Assembly: GCA_036268485.1 (NCBI GenBank)
Contig: DATAUC010000038.1
Location: 186,001-250,000, forward strand
From: Bog-473 sp036268485
GTDB lineage: Bacteria; Actinomycetota; Acidimicrobiia; Acidimicrobiales; RAAP-2
Direction of reading: 5' to 3'
DNA length: 64,000 bases
Both the position numbers and the translations under genes were made by a program. Position 1 is the first letter of the stretch; every line of letters begins with the position of its first letter. This document shows, piece after piece, positions 34,954-42,649 of the stretch. The notes below the pieces were generated by a model. The model had not been told where the DNA came from. It did not search any database and saw only the letters and a list, made by a program, of their open reading frames with translations.

Positions 34954-36141
34954 TCAGCTGTCCTTTCGGTACATGGTCACGACGGCGGCGCCGCCGAGGC
35001 CAAGGTTGTGTTGGAGGGCAACGGATGCTCCGTCGACCTGACGCTTGTCAGCCTCACCGCGCAGCTGCCAGGTGAGCTCAGAGCACTGGGCCAGCCCGGT
35101 GGCACCGAGGGGGTGGCCCTTGGAGATCAATCCACCGGACGGGTTGACCACGACCTTGCCGCCGTAGGTGACGGCCCCGGAGTCGATGAGCTCGCCCGCC
35201 TTGCCTTCCTCGCAGAGTCCGAGACCCTCGTACGTGATGAGCTCATTGGCACTGAAGCAGTCGTGCAGTTCGATCACGTCGACATCTTCGGGCCCAAGCC
35301 CCGATTCCTTGTAGACGGCCTGGGCGGCGGCCCGGGTCATGTCGAAGCCGACCAGGCTCATGTCCGAGCCGTTGAAGGATGACTCGAAGTCCGTGGTCAT
35401 GGCCTGACCCACGATCTCGACGGCGCGAGCTTCCAGTCCGTGCTGCTTGACGAATCGCTCGCTGGCCAGCACGGCGGCCGCGCCACCGTCCGAGGTAGGG
35501 CAGCACTGCAGCTTGGTCAGCGGGTCGTGGATCATGGGGGCGTTGAGGATGTCCTCCAACGTGTACTCGTCCTGGAACTGGCTGTAGGGGTTGTTGACCG
35601 AGTGACGATGGTTCTTCTCGCCGATACGGGCGAACGACTCAGCTTTCACGCCGTACTTTTCCATGTACTCACGGCCGGCGTTGCCGAACATTTGGGCCGC
35701 CGGAGGTCCCCCGGCGAAGCCACGGATCTCGTTCATGACGTTGAAGTGCTTGTCGAGGGGCAGCGTGCGGTCGGTGTACTTCATGCCGAGGCTGCCCTTC
35801 TCCATCTTCTCGAAGCCGAGGGCCAGGACGCAGTCGGCCAGCCCGCCCGCAATGAACTTGCGGCCGAGGTACAGCGCCGAACTACCGGTCGAGCAGTTGT
35901 TGCTTACGTTGATGGCCGGGATGCCCGACAGCCCCAACTCGTAGAGGGCGCGCTGCCCGGCTGTGGAGTCGCCGTAGCAGTAGGCCAAGAAGGCTTCCTC
36001 GATCTCGCTGTAGGGAACTCCGGCGTCGGCCAGGGCCTTCTCGCCCGCCTCGCGACCCATGTCCGGGTAGTCCCAGTCCTTCGAGCCCGGCTTCTCGAAC
36101 TTGGTCATTCCGACCCCGATGACAAATACCCGTTCTGACAT
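34954..36141 (-). CDS. SCP-x-type thiolase (lipid-transfer/Ltp-like)
   Basis: A 395-residue thiolase of the non-decarboxylating SCP2-thiolase group. The nucleophilic Cys83 is in NVSNNCSTGSSAL, followed by HDCFSANE and the C-terminal GGLISKGHPLGATG with the catalytic His. Such enzymes act on branched or steroid acyl-CoA, some by retro-aldol cleavage (Ltp2 type). It heads the operon thiolase, SDR, BVMO, esterase. The GAAGGGA ribosome binding site is 6 nt before the ATG. Two palindromic sites lie upstream, so it is likely controlled by the tandem TetR. Confidence 0.9.
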   Translation of the reverse strand: MSERVFVIGVGMTKFEKPGSKDWDYPDMGREAGEKALADAGVPYSEIEEAFLAYCYGDSTAGQRALYELGLSGIPAINVSNNCSTGSSALYLGRKFIAGGLADCVLALGFEKMEKGSLGMKYTDRTLPLDKHFNVMNEIRGFAGGPPAAQMFGNAGREYMEKYGVKAESFARIGEKNHRHSVNNPYSQFQDEYTLEDILNAPMIHDPLTKLQCCPTSDGGAAAVLASERFVKQHGLEARAVEIVGQAMTTDFESSFNGSDMSLVGFDMTRAAAQAVYKESGLGPEDVDVIELHDCFSANELITYEGLGLCEEGKAGELIDSGAVTYGGKVVVNPSGGLISKGHPLGATGLAQCSELTWQLRGEADKRQVDGASVALQHNLGLGGAAVVTMYRKDS

Positions 36142-36154
36142 GGTCGTTCCCTTC

Positions 36155-36170
36155 GTTTTCGATCGTTTAC
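36155..36170. promoter_or_regulatory. Operator-like site 1 before the thiolase operon
   Basis: GTTTTCGATCGTTTAC shares the 11-bp stretch CGATCGTTTAC with the site before the tandem TetR gene; its left arm is degenerate. It lies 14 bp upstream of the thiolase start codon. Confidence 0.55.
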
Positions 36171-36231
36171 TGAAAAGCGCGCATCCGGCACGATTCGAGC
36201 AGTGGGAACGCTACGGGATCCTGAGCCCAAT

Positions 36232-36247
36232 GTCAACGAGCGTTAAC
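36232..36247. promoter_or_regulatory. Operator-like site 2 before the thiolase operon
   Basis: GTCAACGAGCGTTAAC is a 16-bp imperfect palindrome (GT-n-AACG-nn-CGTT-n-AC) 77 bp centre-to-centre from the first site. Both sites lie in the 123-bp gap between the thiolase and the decayed glycosyltransferase gene. Confidence 0.5.
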
Positions 36248-36264
36248 ACGGGCCAGAACTGGGC

Positions 36265-37002
36265 TTACCCCTTTGCCGGTATCCGGCGGATGGGCACCAG
36301 GCAATCGAAGCGCCGGAAGGCGGACACTGCCGTCATCCAGCTCAGCGACACCACCAACACGACCAACGCCGAGAGTGCCACGTGACCGAGACGGCGCAGG
36401 AACGAGGCGGCCGGAGCAGCCACCAAATAGGCCAGGTACAGGGCAGGCAGCACCAACCAGGCCTGCACCATCTTCGCCTGGAAGGCCAGCCCAACCCAGA
36501 GGCCGGCCCAGAGCATTGAGCGGGCCCGACCATTCACCAATGCGCTGGAACAGGCGTCTGCGGCCAGCACTAAACACAAGATCAGAAGCGAGTCGGAGAT
36601 GTTCCCCCGGTCCAACAAGATGACGGCCGGACTCAATGCCACCGCGGCCGCCGCCACGAGTCCTGCCCCGCATCCGGCCAGTCGGCGCACGGCCCGATAG
36701 AGCACAAGAACCGTGAGCGTCCCTTCGACCACCTGGGGCAGCACGATCGCCCACAGATGGAATCCGAAGAGTCGGAGCGACAACGCCTGGACCCAGAGGG
36801 CACCCGGAAGCTTGTCCACCGACACGGTGCCCCAGGGATCCACCGCTCCAAATATGAAATTGTGCCAACTCATGGACATGCTGCGGGCGGCCGCACCGTA
36901 GAACGGCTCCAGATTTACGTTGCCGATACTCCAGGCGTAGGAAAAGGCAGCCACGGCCGCGATGGCCAGCAGGACAGATATAACCACGGCGGGAGCGGTC
37001 AA
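36265..37002 (-). pseudogene. Truncated ArnT/PMT-type (GT39) mannosyltransferase fragment
   Basis: A 245-residue stretch matches only the N-terminal third of GT39 proteins: the membrane entry, then NLEPFYGAAARSMSMSWHNF and WGTVSVDKLPGALWVQALS, the first-loop motif of actinobacterial PMT-like enzymes (a DKPP-type motif appears as DKLP). Normal family length is 500-700 residues. The similarity ends after SLSWMTAVS, and 20 unrelated residues follow to a stop. The start is a weak TTG at 37002, 17 bp after the TetR stop. It is probably a decaying gene. Confidence 0.65.
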
Positions 37003-37018
37003 CGGAGCCCGCTCTCGC

Positions 37019-38218
37019 TTAGGCCGGGGCGCCCACCAGTAATTCTCCGACCAGGGCCTTCACTTCGGGCACACGGTCGATTTCGCGGGCCGGCAATTGG
37101 GCCACGTGATTGACCATGGGAAAGACGCTGGCCACATGCATTCGCACTTCAGGTTCGGTGAGGTCACTTCGGAGCTCGAGCACGACGCGGATCCAGCTCT
37201 CGGCGATGTCGCGACGTTGACGAACCAGACGGGGTCGCTCGGCTTTGGGTAGGGCGGCCCCCTCCTGACCGGTGGCGATAATCAGATCGACATTGTCAAA
37301 GGCAATCGTCACGTACGAGTCGATAAGCCGCCGCAACGCGTCGGTCGGACCGGTGGCTCCATCCAGAGCCGATTCCACCCCGACCGCGACCCGGGAGCCC
37401 ACGCGATCGTAGGCATCCAGCAGGATGTCGGACTTGCTGGCGTAGTGCCGGTAGACGGCCGGGCCCGAGATCCCGGCGGCCTCCCCAATCTCGTCGATGC
37501 CAACACCGGCATACCCCTTGACCCGCATGAGGGTCAGGGCGGCATTCAAGATCGCTTCGCGGCGGCTGATCTGTGGCTGCCAGCTCGGTTCTACGTGTTG
37601 TGGAGTGCCAGTAGTGGGCGCGGCGGCCGGCATCCGGAGCATGCGCAACGAGGCCTCGATCAAGAGCTCGTCGAGGCGTGGCCGGACGACTCCGGTGCGC
37701 AAGAGCGTCATGGCTCCGGTCACACCCAGCACTGCTTCCTGACGGACGGCCACCAGCTCACTGGGCAGGGTGGGGAACTCCTGGCGCAGTATCGACTCCC
37801 AGATGCCTCGGAGTTGCCGGGCGTGGACTGCCGCCTGCCGGGCCATCTCCCCTGATAGTCGACCCCGCTCCCGGATGTAGGTCGCCACCTGAGCCGGGCT
37901 GTCCAGGGCGATGTCGACCGAACCGGCCACCAGATCAGCCAGTGGGTCGGCGCTCCCGGTACCTTCTTCGACGGTTGCACTCACGTCCTCGGCGCGCCGA
38001 ACGAACTCCTCCAAAAGACCGAGGATGACGGCGCCCAAGAGCGCTTCCTTCCCGGCAAAGTGCCGATAGATGGCTGGACCCGTGATGCCGACCGCAGCAC
38101 CGATGTCATCAATACCGACGGCCGCAAAGCCCCTCTCGGCAAAGAGTTCGGCTGAGGCCTGAGCGATGGCCTCCTTGCGATCCGGGGCGCGGATCGCACT
38201 CTGAGCGGACCCGGTCAT
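37019..38218 (-). CDS. Tandem-domain TetR/AcrR regulator
   Basis: A 399-residue protein made of two complete TetR units end to end. Each unit has an HTH: FAAVGIDDIGAAVGITGPAI (about 25-45) and YAGVGIDEIGEAAGISGPAV (about 233-252), each followed by YRHF or YRHY and then a ligand-binding domain of about 140 residues. A 30-residue linker rich in Pro and Thr joins them. Single-chain dimers of this kind occur in actinobacteria. The ATG at 38218 has GGAG upstream; the frame is open to 38302. A perfect palindrome (38268-38279) lies upstream, so it is probably autoregulated and controls the thiolase operon. Confidence 0.85.
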   Translation of the reverse strand: MTGSAQSAIRAPDRKEAIAQASAELFAERGFAAVGIDDIGAAVGITGPAIYRHFAGKEALLGAVILGLLEEFVRRAEDVSATVEEGTGSADPLADLVAGSVDIALDSPAQVATYIRERGRLSGEMARQAAVHARQLRGIWESILRQEFPTLPSELVAVRQEAVLGVTGAMTLLRTGVVRPRLDELLIEASLRMLRMPAAAPTTGTPQHVEPSWQPQISRREAILNAALTLMRVKGYAGVGIDEIGEAAGISGPAVYRHYASKSDILLDAYDRVGSRVAVGVESALDGATGPTDALRRLIDSYVTIAFDNVDLIIATGQEGAALPKAERPRLVRQRRDIAESWIRVVLELRSDLTEPEVRMHVASVFPMVNHVAQLPAREIDRVPEVKALVGELLVGAPA

Positions 38219-38265
38219 GGGCGCGCTCCATTGGGTGCAGCACGAACCAGCCGGCCCTTCACCAT

Positions 38266-38281
38266 GCAAACGATCGTTTAC
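38266..38281. promoter_or_regulatory. Operator-like site before the tandem TetR gene
   Basis: GCAAACGATCGTTTAC contains the perfect 12-bp palindrome AAACGATCGTTT (38268-38279). Only the outermost pair deviates from GTAAACG-N2-CGTTTAC. It lies 48 bp upstream of the TetR start. The remaining bases of the 96-bp gap show nothing else. Confidence 0.65.
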
Positions 38282-38314
38282 CACCGGGTCGAGTCCTGTC
38301 AAGCGACACGGTGA

Positions 38315-39556
38315 TCATGCATGCGAACTGACCTCGGCCAATCGGCGCTCGAGGTACCGGCGTTCGGCATCGGTGACCACCAGCCCGAGCGCCTGTGTAT
38401 AGGCCGAAGCCGCCTCATCGTGGCGATCCAACCGGCGCAGAAGATCGGCCCTGGCGGCGGGAAGCAAATGATAGGAAGCCAGCGTTGGACGATCCTCCAG
38501 TTGGTCCAGGAGGTCCAAGCCGGCGGCTGGACCCTCGGCCATGGCGACCGCCACGGCTCGGTTCAGTTCCACCACCGGGGACGGGGCCAGACGCGCCAAT
38601 TCCCCATAGAGACCGGCGATCTGGCGCCAGTCCGTGTCGGCCGCAGGCACCGCCTGAGCATGGCAAACCGCGATGGCCGCCTGTATCTGGAATGGACCGG
38701 GGCGGCGCAGACGCAGGGCCGCTTCGAGCAGCTGGCCGCCCTCGGCGATGGCCGCGCTATCCCACAGAGAGCGATCTTGGTCCTCCAGCAAGACCAAGTC
38801 GCCGGCGGAGTCCACCCGGGTCATCCGGCGGGCATGGTGCAGGCACATCAGGGCCAGGAGCCCCAGTGCCTCCGGTTCGTCCGGCATGAGCGTGCAGAGC
38901 AGGCGGGTGAGCCGAATCGCCTCGTCCGAGAGGGAATGGCGCACCAGATCAGCGCCCGTGCTGGCCGAGTAGCCCTCGTTGAACAAGAGGTAGAGGACGG
39001 AGAGCACCGCCCCGGTCCGATCTACCAACTGGTGCGGCGGCGGCACCCGAAACGGGATGCCGGCATTGCGAATCTTCTTTTTTGCCCGCACCAACCGCTG
39101 AGCCATGGCCGGCTCGCCGATCAGGAAGGCTCGAGCGATCTCGCCCGTCGTCATGCCCGCCAATGTCCTGAGGGTGAGGGCTACCTGGGACTCGAGAGCC
39201 AAGGCCGGGTGGCAGCAGGTGAACATGAGGCGCAGGCGGTCGTCACCCACGCCGCTGTCGGGCTGGGGTTGCGGCTCGTCGGGCGGAGACAGCACGGCCA
39301 CCTCCTGCAACTTGGCAGCACCGACGACACGGCGGCGCATTCGATCGATGGCCACATTGCGAGCCACCGTGGTCAGCCAGGCGCCGGGATTGCGCGGGAT
39401 GCCTTCACCCGGCCAGCGTTCCAACGCTCGGGCAAAGGCATCCTGCGCGCACTCCTCGGCTATATCCCAGTCATTGGTCAGTCGAATCAACGTGGCCACC
39501 ACCCGTCCCCATTCGTGGCGAAAGGCGTGGCTGACCGCGTCGTCGACCGCCGTCAC
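38315..39556 (-). CDS. ECF42-type sigma factor (sigma-70 with C-terminal extension)
   Basis: A 413-residue sigma factor: region 2 (NDWDIAEECAQDAFARALERW), region 4 (LTLRTLAGMTTGEIARAFLI) and a 200-residue C-terminal extension built of helical repeats (NRAVAVAMAEGPAAGLDLLD near the middle). This is the ECF42 group, which pairs with YCII/DGPF proteins and uses the extension for regulation. The GTG start at 39556 overlaps the stop of the YCII gene by one base (TAGTG). No anti-sigma gene is present. The upstream frame to 39649 is antisense noise. Confidence 0.88.
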   Translation of the reverse strand: MTAVDDAVSHAFRHEWGRVVATLIRLTNDWDIAEECAQDAFARALERWPGEGIPRNPGAWLTTVARNVAIDRMRRRVVGAAKLQEVAVLSPPDEPQPQPDSGVGDDRLRLMFTCCHPALALESQVALTLRTLAGMTTGEIARAFLIGEPAMAQRLVRAKKKIRNAGIPFRVPPPHQLVDRTGAVLSVLYLLFNEGYSASTGADLVRHSLSDEAIRLTRLLCTLMPDEPEALGLLALMCLHHARRMTRVDSAGDLVLLEDQDRSLWDSAAIAEGGQLLEAALRLRRPGPFQIQAAIAVCHAQAVPAADTDWRQIAGLYGELARLAPSPVVELNRAVAVAMAEGPAAGLDLLDQLEDRPTLASYHLLPAARADLLRRLDRHDEAASAYTQALGLVVTDAERRYLERRLAEVSSHA

Positions 39557-39903
39557 TACATTTCCCAGATGGGCCGCACTTCGATCGAGCCGAACTGAGC
39601 GCCGGGGATCTTGGCCGCCACCTCGATGGCTTCGTCCAGGTCCTTGCAATCGACGACGTAGTACCCGCCGAGCTGCTCCTTGGTCTCGGCAAACGGACCA
39701 TCTGTGGTGAGAATCTCGCCGTTACGCACCTGCACCGTCGTGGCATCACTGGTGAAGTGCAGGCGCTCGCCGCCGAGAAGAACGCCCCGCTTTCCCATCT
39801 CTTCGTTGAATGCGTTGTACGTGGCCGACATGGCCTCGCCTTCTTCGGGACTGGCGGCCAGCATCGAGCTCTCATCAAGGGCGATCAGCAGCAGGTATTT
39901 CAT
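39556..39903 (-). CDS. YCII/DGPF-domain protein paired with the sigma factor
   Basis: A 115-residue ferredoxin-like-fold protein with the DGPF signature LTTDGPFAETKEQLGGYYV and an N-terminal MKYLLLIALDES strand. DGPF proteins are the conserved genetic partner and target of ECF42 sigma factors. An AGGAGG ribosome binding site precedes the ATG. Upstream is an ECF42-type promoter (39936-39962). Biochemical activity is unknown. Confidence 0.9.
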   Translation of the reverse strand: MKYLLLIALDESSMLAASPEEGEAMSATYNAFNEEMGKRGVLLGGERLHFTSDATTVQVRNGEILTTDGPFAETKEQLGGYYVVDCKDLDEAIEVAAKIPGAQFGSIEVRPIWEM

Positions 39904-39935
39904 GTTTCCTCCTGAATGGTGGTTGGTAGCCCTAC

Positions 39936-39962
39936 GACGAACGACGTCTCTGCAATTCGACA
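39936..39962 (-). promoter_or_regulatory. ECF42-type autoregulatory promoter
   Basis: On the minus strand TGTCGA (39962-39957) is followed by 17 bp and CGTC (39939-39936). This corresponds to the -35 TGTCGA and -10 CG(A/T)C elements that I recall being reported for ECF42. It lies 33 bp before the YCII start codon. Confidence 0.6.
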
Positions 39963-40074
39963 GGTCCGGGATAAATTTCTTTCCAGGGGCAGTTTGGCAG
40001 TCATTTGCCGCAGATGCGGTCTTACCCGGATCGATGGATGCTCAGACTGTGGCAGTCGCCGAGCAAGCTTCACC

Positions 40075-40089
40075 TAGAGTTCGCCCATG
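40075..40089 (+). promoter_or_regulatory. Leaderless promoter of the RNA methyltransferase
   Basis: TAGAGT (40075-40080), six bases, then ATG at 40087. No ribosome binding site is visible. The rest of the 39904-40086 gap holds the ECF42 promoter and no gene. Confidence 0.5.
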
Positions 40090-41355
40090 GACGGCACCGA
40101 CCAGGACGAGGTGCTGGAGCTCGAGACGGGTGACATTGCCGGTGGCGGAGGCTGTGTCGCTCGAGCTCCCGATGGTCGGGTCGTCTTCGTGCGGCACGCC
40201 CTCCCCGGCGAGCGCGTCATGGCCCAGATCACCTCATCCACCACCTCCTTCTTACGAGCCGATGCGATTGAGATTCTGGAGGCCTCGGCCGACCGTGTGT
40301 CACCACCGTGTGTCTTCGCCGGTCCGGGCCGCTGCGGTGGCTGCGACTTCCAACACGTCAATGTGGCGGCGCAGCGGAAACTCAAGGCAACTCGGATCGC
40401 CGACCAGTTGCAGCGGGTGGCTGGCCTGGACCGCACCGTAGAGGTGGAGGCCGTCGAAGGTGGCGCCGACGGTCTGGGTTGGCGCACCCGGACCAGGCTG
40501 GCCGTCGACGACGAAGGAAACGTGGCCTTCCGCCGCCACCGGTCGCATGAGTTGGAATACGTCGACAGCTGCGCCATCTCGCATCCTGACGTCATGGCCA
40601 CCGGCACCTTCCGGGCCAGGTGGTCCGGCGCCAGCGAGGTCGAAGTGGTCGTGACGCCCGAGAGCGCCGAGGCGATCGTCACCATGTACGCCGTTCCCAA
40701 GAGCCGGCCCCGCATGCCCGATGTCCGGGCCGGGGTCATCCACAACGGGCGGGTGCTGCACGGCCCGGGTGCCGTCCATGCGACCGTGCTGGACAAGACA
40801 TTCGAGGTATCGCCCGGAGTGTTCTGGCAGGTCCACGTGGGCGCGGCCAAGGCCTTGGTGCTGGCCGTCCGCGAAGTTCTCGCGGCCCAGCCGGGCGACG
40901 ACGTGGTCGACCTCTACGCCGGCGCGGGGCTGTTCTCGGTCTTCCTGGCTGAGGACGTCGGACACAAGGGATCAGTCCTGGCCGTCGAACGCGACCGGCG
41001 AGCCTGCGCCGACAACGGATTCAACGGGCAGCGCTACGGGCAGTTGACGGTGAAGAAGGCCACGGTCACCAAAAACCTGGTGGAAAAGGGCATCGGGTCG
41101 CCCACACTCCTCGTGCTCGACCCGGCCCGAGAGGGTGCCGGCAAGGAGGTTATGACGGCGATTGACTCCCATGCTTCCACGTTGCGACGCGTCGTCTATG
41201 TGTCATGCGATCCGGCATCGTTCAGTCGGGATGTCCGCGTCCTGCTCAACACCGGATGGACGTTGTCGTCCTTGCGGGCATTCGACATCTTTCCCATGAC
41301 CGAGCACGTCGAATTGGTGGCCGCACTGGAGCCCCGGCGTGAGGTCGCCAACTAG
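40087..41355 (+). CDS. TrmA/RlmD-family RNA (uracil-5-)-methyltransferase
   Basis: A 422-residue SAM-dependent enzyme with an N-terminal TRAM domain (1-65), iron-sulfur Cys 75, 83 and 86 (CVFAGPGRCGGCDFQH) with a fourth in SCAISHP, and a C-terminal methyltransferase domain: VVDLYAGAGLFSVF, LVLDPAREGAG, and the catalytic Cys in YVSCDPASFSRDV. RumA/RlmD methylates 23S rRNA and TrmA methylates tRNA; the iron-sulfur site favours the RlmC/RlmD-like group. It overlaps the convergent CDF gene by 4 bp (shared CTAG). The start codon lies six bases after a -10 element. Confidence 0.85.
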   Translation: MDGTDQDEVLELETGDIAGGGGCVARAPDGRVVFVRHALPGERVMAQITSSTTSFLRADAIEILEASADRVSPPCVFAGPGRCGGCDFQHVNVAAQRKLKATRIADQLQRVAGLDRTVEVEAVEGGADGLGWRTRTRLAVDDEGNVAFRRHRSHELEYVDSCAISHPDVMATGTFRARWSGASEVEVVVTPESAEAIVTMYAVPKSRPRMPDVRAGVIHNGRVLHGPGAVHATVLDKTFEVSPGVFWQVHVGAAKALVLAVREVLAAQPGDDVVDLYAGAGLFSVFLAEDVGHKGSVLAVERDRRACADNGFNGQRYGQLTVKKATVTKNLVEKGIGSPTLLVLDPAREGAGKEVMTAIDSHASTLRRVVYVSCDPASFSRDVRVLLNTGWTLSSLRAFDIFPMTEHVELVAALEPRREVAN

Positions 41356-42296
41356 AAGTGATGGCCTGATTCGTGATCTCGATGGCCCATTGCTTCAAGT
41401 TGCAGGGTGGAGTGTTCCACGTCGAAGTGGCCAGCCAGACAACCCTGGAGGTGGTCGAGCACCCGGCCCGCTTCCCCACCGTTGATGCACTCGTCGGTCA
41501 CGACGATGTGGGCGGTGAGGATGGGAAGGGATGACGTGAGTGTCCACGCATGAAGATCGTGCACTGAGGCCACTTCGGGCAATTCAAGAATGTGTTGGCG
41601 CACCTCATCGAGGTCAATGGACTCAGGCGTGGCCTCCAAAAGAATGTGAACGGCCGGGCGCAGGAGCTGCACGGCGGCTTTGACCATGAGTGCGACCACC
41701 ACCAACGACGCGATGGCGTCAGCCCGGCGAAAGCCCGTGACCACAATGATGATGCCGGCGATCACGGTGCCGATGAAGCCGTAGAGATCGGTCACGACAT
41801 GGCGGTAGGCACCTTCCACGTTCAGCGATTGCCGATTGGCTCGAGCCATGGTCACTGTGGCCGCCACGTTGACGGCGACGCCGATGCCGGCCACGACGAT
41901 GAGGGCCTCACCGTGGACGGACAGCGGGTGAATCAGCCGCTCGATCGATTCGAAGGTGATGAGCGCTCCCACCACCAACAGCGTGATGCCGTTGCCCACG
42001 GCGGCCAGGATTTCGGCCCGCTTCATGCCGAAGGTGTGTGAGCCCGTTTCCGGTCGTGCGGCCAGGTGGATGGCGTAGAGGGATCCGGCCAGGGCTCCAA
42101 TATCGGCCAGCATGTGACCGCCATCGGCCAACAGAGCCAGCGAATGTGACACGAAGGCCGAGATGACTTCAAAGATGAGAAACGCCACCAGGAGTATCAG
42201 GGTGGCGGTGAGGTATGACCGATCGGCCTCGGAGGACACCACGTGCCCATGGGCGTGGCCAGGCGAGTCATGGTGGCCGTGGTCCTCAACCATCAT
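41352..42296 (-). CDS. Cation diffusion facilitator metal exporter (CzcD/CzrB-like)
   Basis: A 314-residue CDF transporter: a His-rich cytoplasmic N-terminus (HGHHDSPGHAHGHVV), six helices with the metal sites HSLALLADGGHMLADIG and YRHVVTDLYG, and a cytoplasmic C-terminal domain ending in HRDHESGHHF. It exports zinc, cobalt or similar ions. The start at 42296 overlaps the ArsR stop by 11 nt, so both are translated together. The His-rich tail and the CzrA-type regulator suggest zinc. Confidence 0.88.
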   Translation of the reverse strand: MMVEDHGHHDSPGHAHGHVVSSEADRSYLTATLILLVAFLIFEVISAFVSHSLALLADGGHMLADIGALAGSLYAIHLAARPETGSHTFGMKRAEILAAVGNGITLLVVGALITFESIERLIHPLSVHGEALIVVAGIGVAVNVAATVTMARANRQSLNVEGAYRHVVTDLYGFIGTVIAGIIIVVTGFRRADAIASLVVVALMVKAAVQLLRPAVHILLEATPESIDLDEVRQHILELPEVASVHDLHAWTLTSSLPILTAHIVVTDECINGGEAGRVLDHLQGCLAGHFDVEHSTLQLEAMGHRDHESGHHF

Positions 42297-42615
42297 GGCT
42301 ACCGCGGGTGATGTGGTCGGCGTGGGAGAGGACCTCTTCCACCAACCGCCGCACGTGGAGATCATCGGCCATGTAGAAGATCCGGTTGCCGTCGCGGCGC
42401 GTACGCACCAGTCGAGCCAGCCGCAACTTGGCCAGATGCTGCGAGACCCCGGCCGGCTGCGCGCCCACCAATTTGGCCAGCTCGTTCACAGAATGCTCGG
42501 AGTGCTGCAAGGCCCAGATGATGCGCAAACGGGTCTCGTCGCCCAGGAGCTTCAGCATGTCGACCGCTGATTGGAACTCCTCCTGCGATGGAACCGTGCC
42601 TATCTGCGTAGTCAC
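42286..42615 (-). CDS. ArsR-family metal sensor (CzrA/NmtR-like)
   Basis: A 109-residue winged-helix repressor. The HTH is NELAKLVGAQPAGVSQHLA (45-63). The metal site on helix 5 is D85-x-H87 and H98-x2-H101 (DLHVRRLVEEVLSHADH), the same residue spacing as D84, H86, H97 and H100 of Staphylococcus CzrA, a Zn/Co sensor. The regulator precedes and overlaps the CDF gene, so it should repress it until metal binds. The GTG start is six bases after a TATGCT element. Confidence 0.88.
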   Translation of the reverse strand: MTTQIGTVPSQEEFQSAVDMLKLLGDETRLRIIWALQHSEHSVNELAKLVGAQPAGVSQHLAKLRLARLVRTRRDGNRIFYMADDLHVRRLVEEVLSHADHITRGSHDG

Positions 42616-42627
42616 GTAGACAGCATA
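42613..42627 (-). promoter_or_regulatory. Leaderless promoter of the metal sensor operon
   Basis: On the minus strand TATGCT (42627-42622), six bases, then GTG at 42615. Confidence 0.5.
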
Positions 42628-42649
42628 GCAAGCCTGCTCCGAGTCGGGG

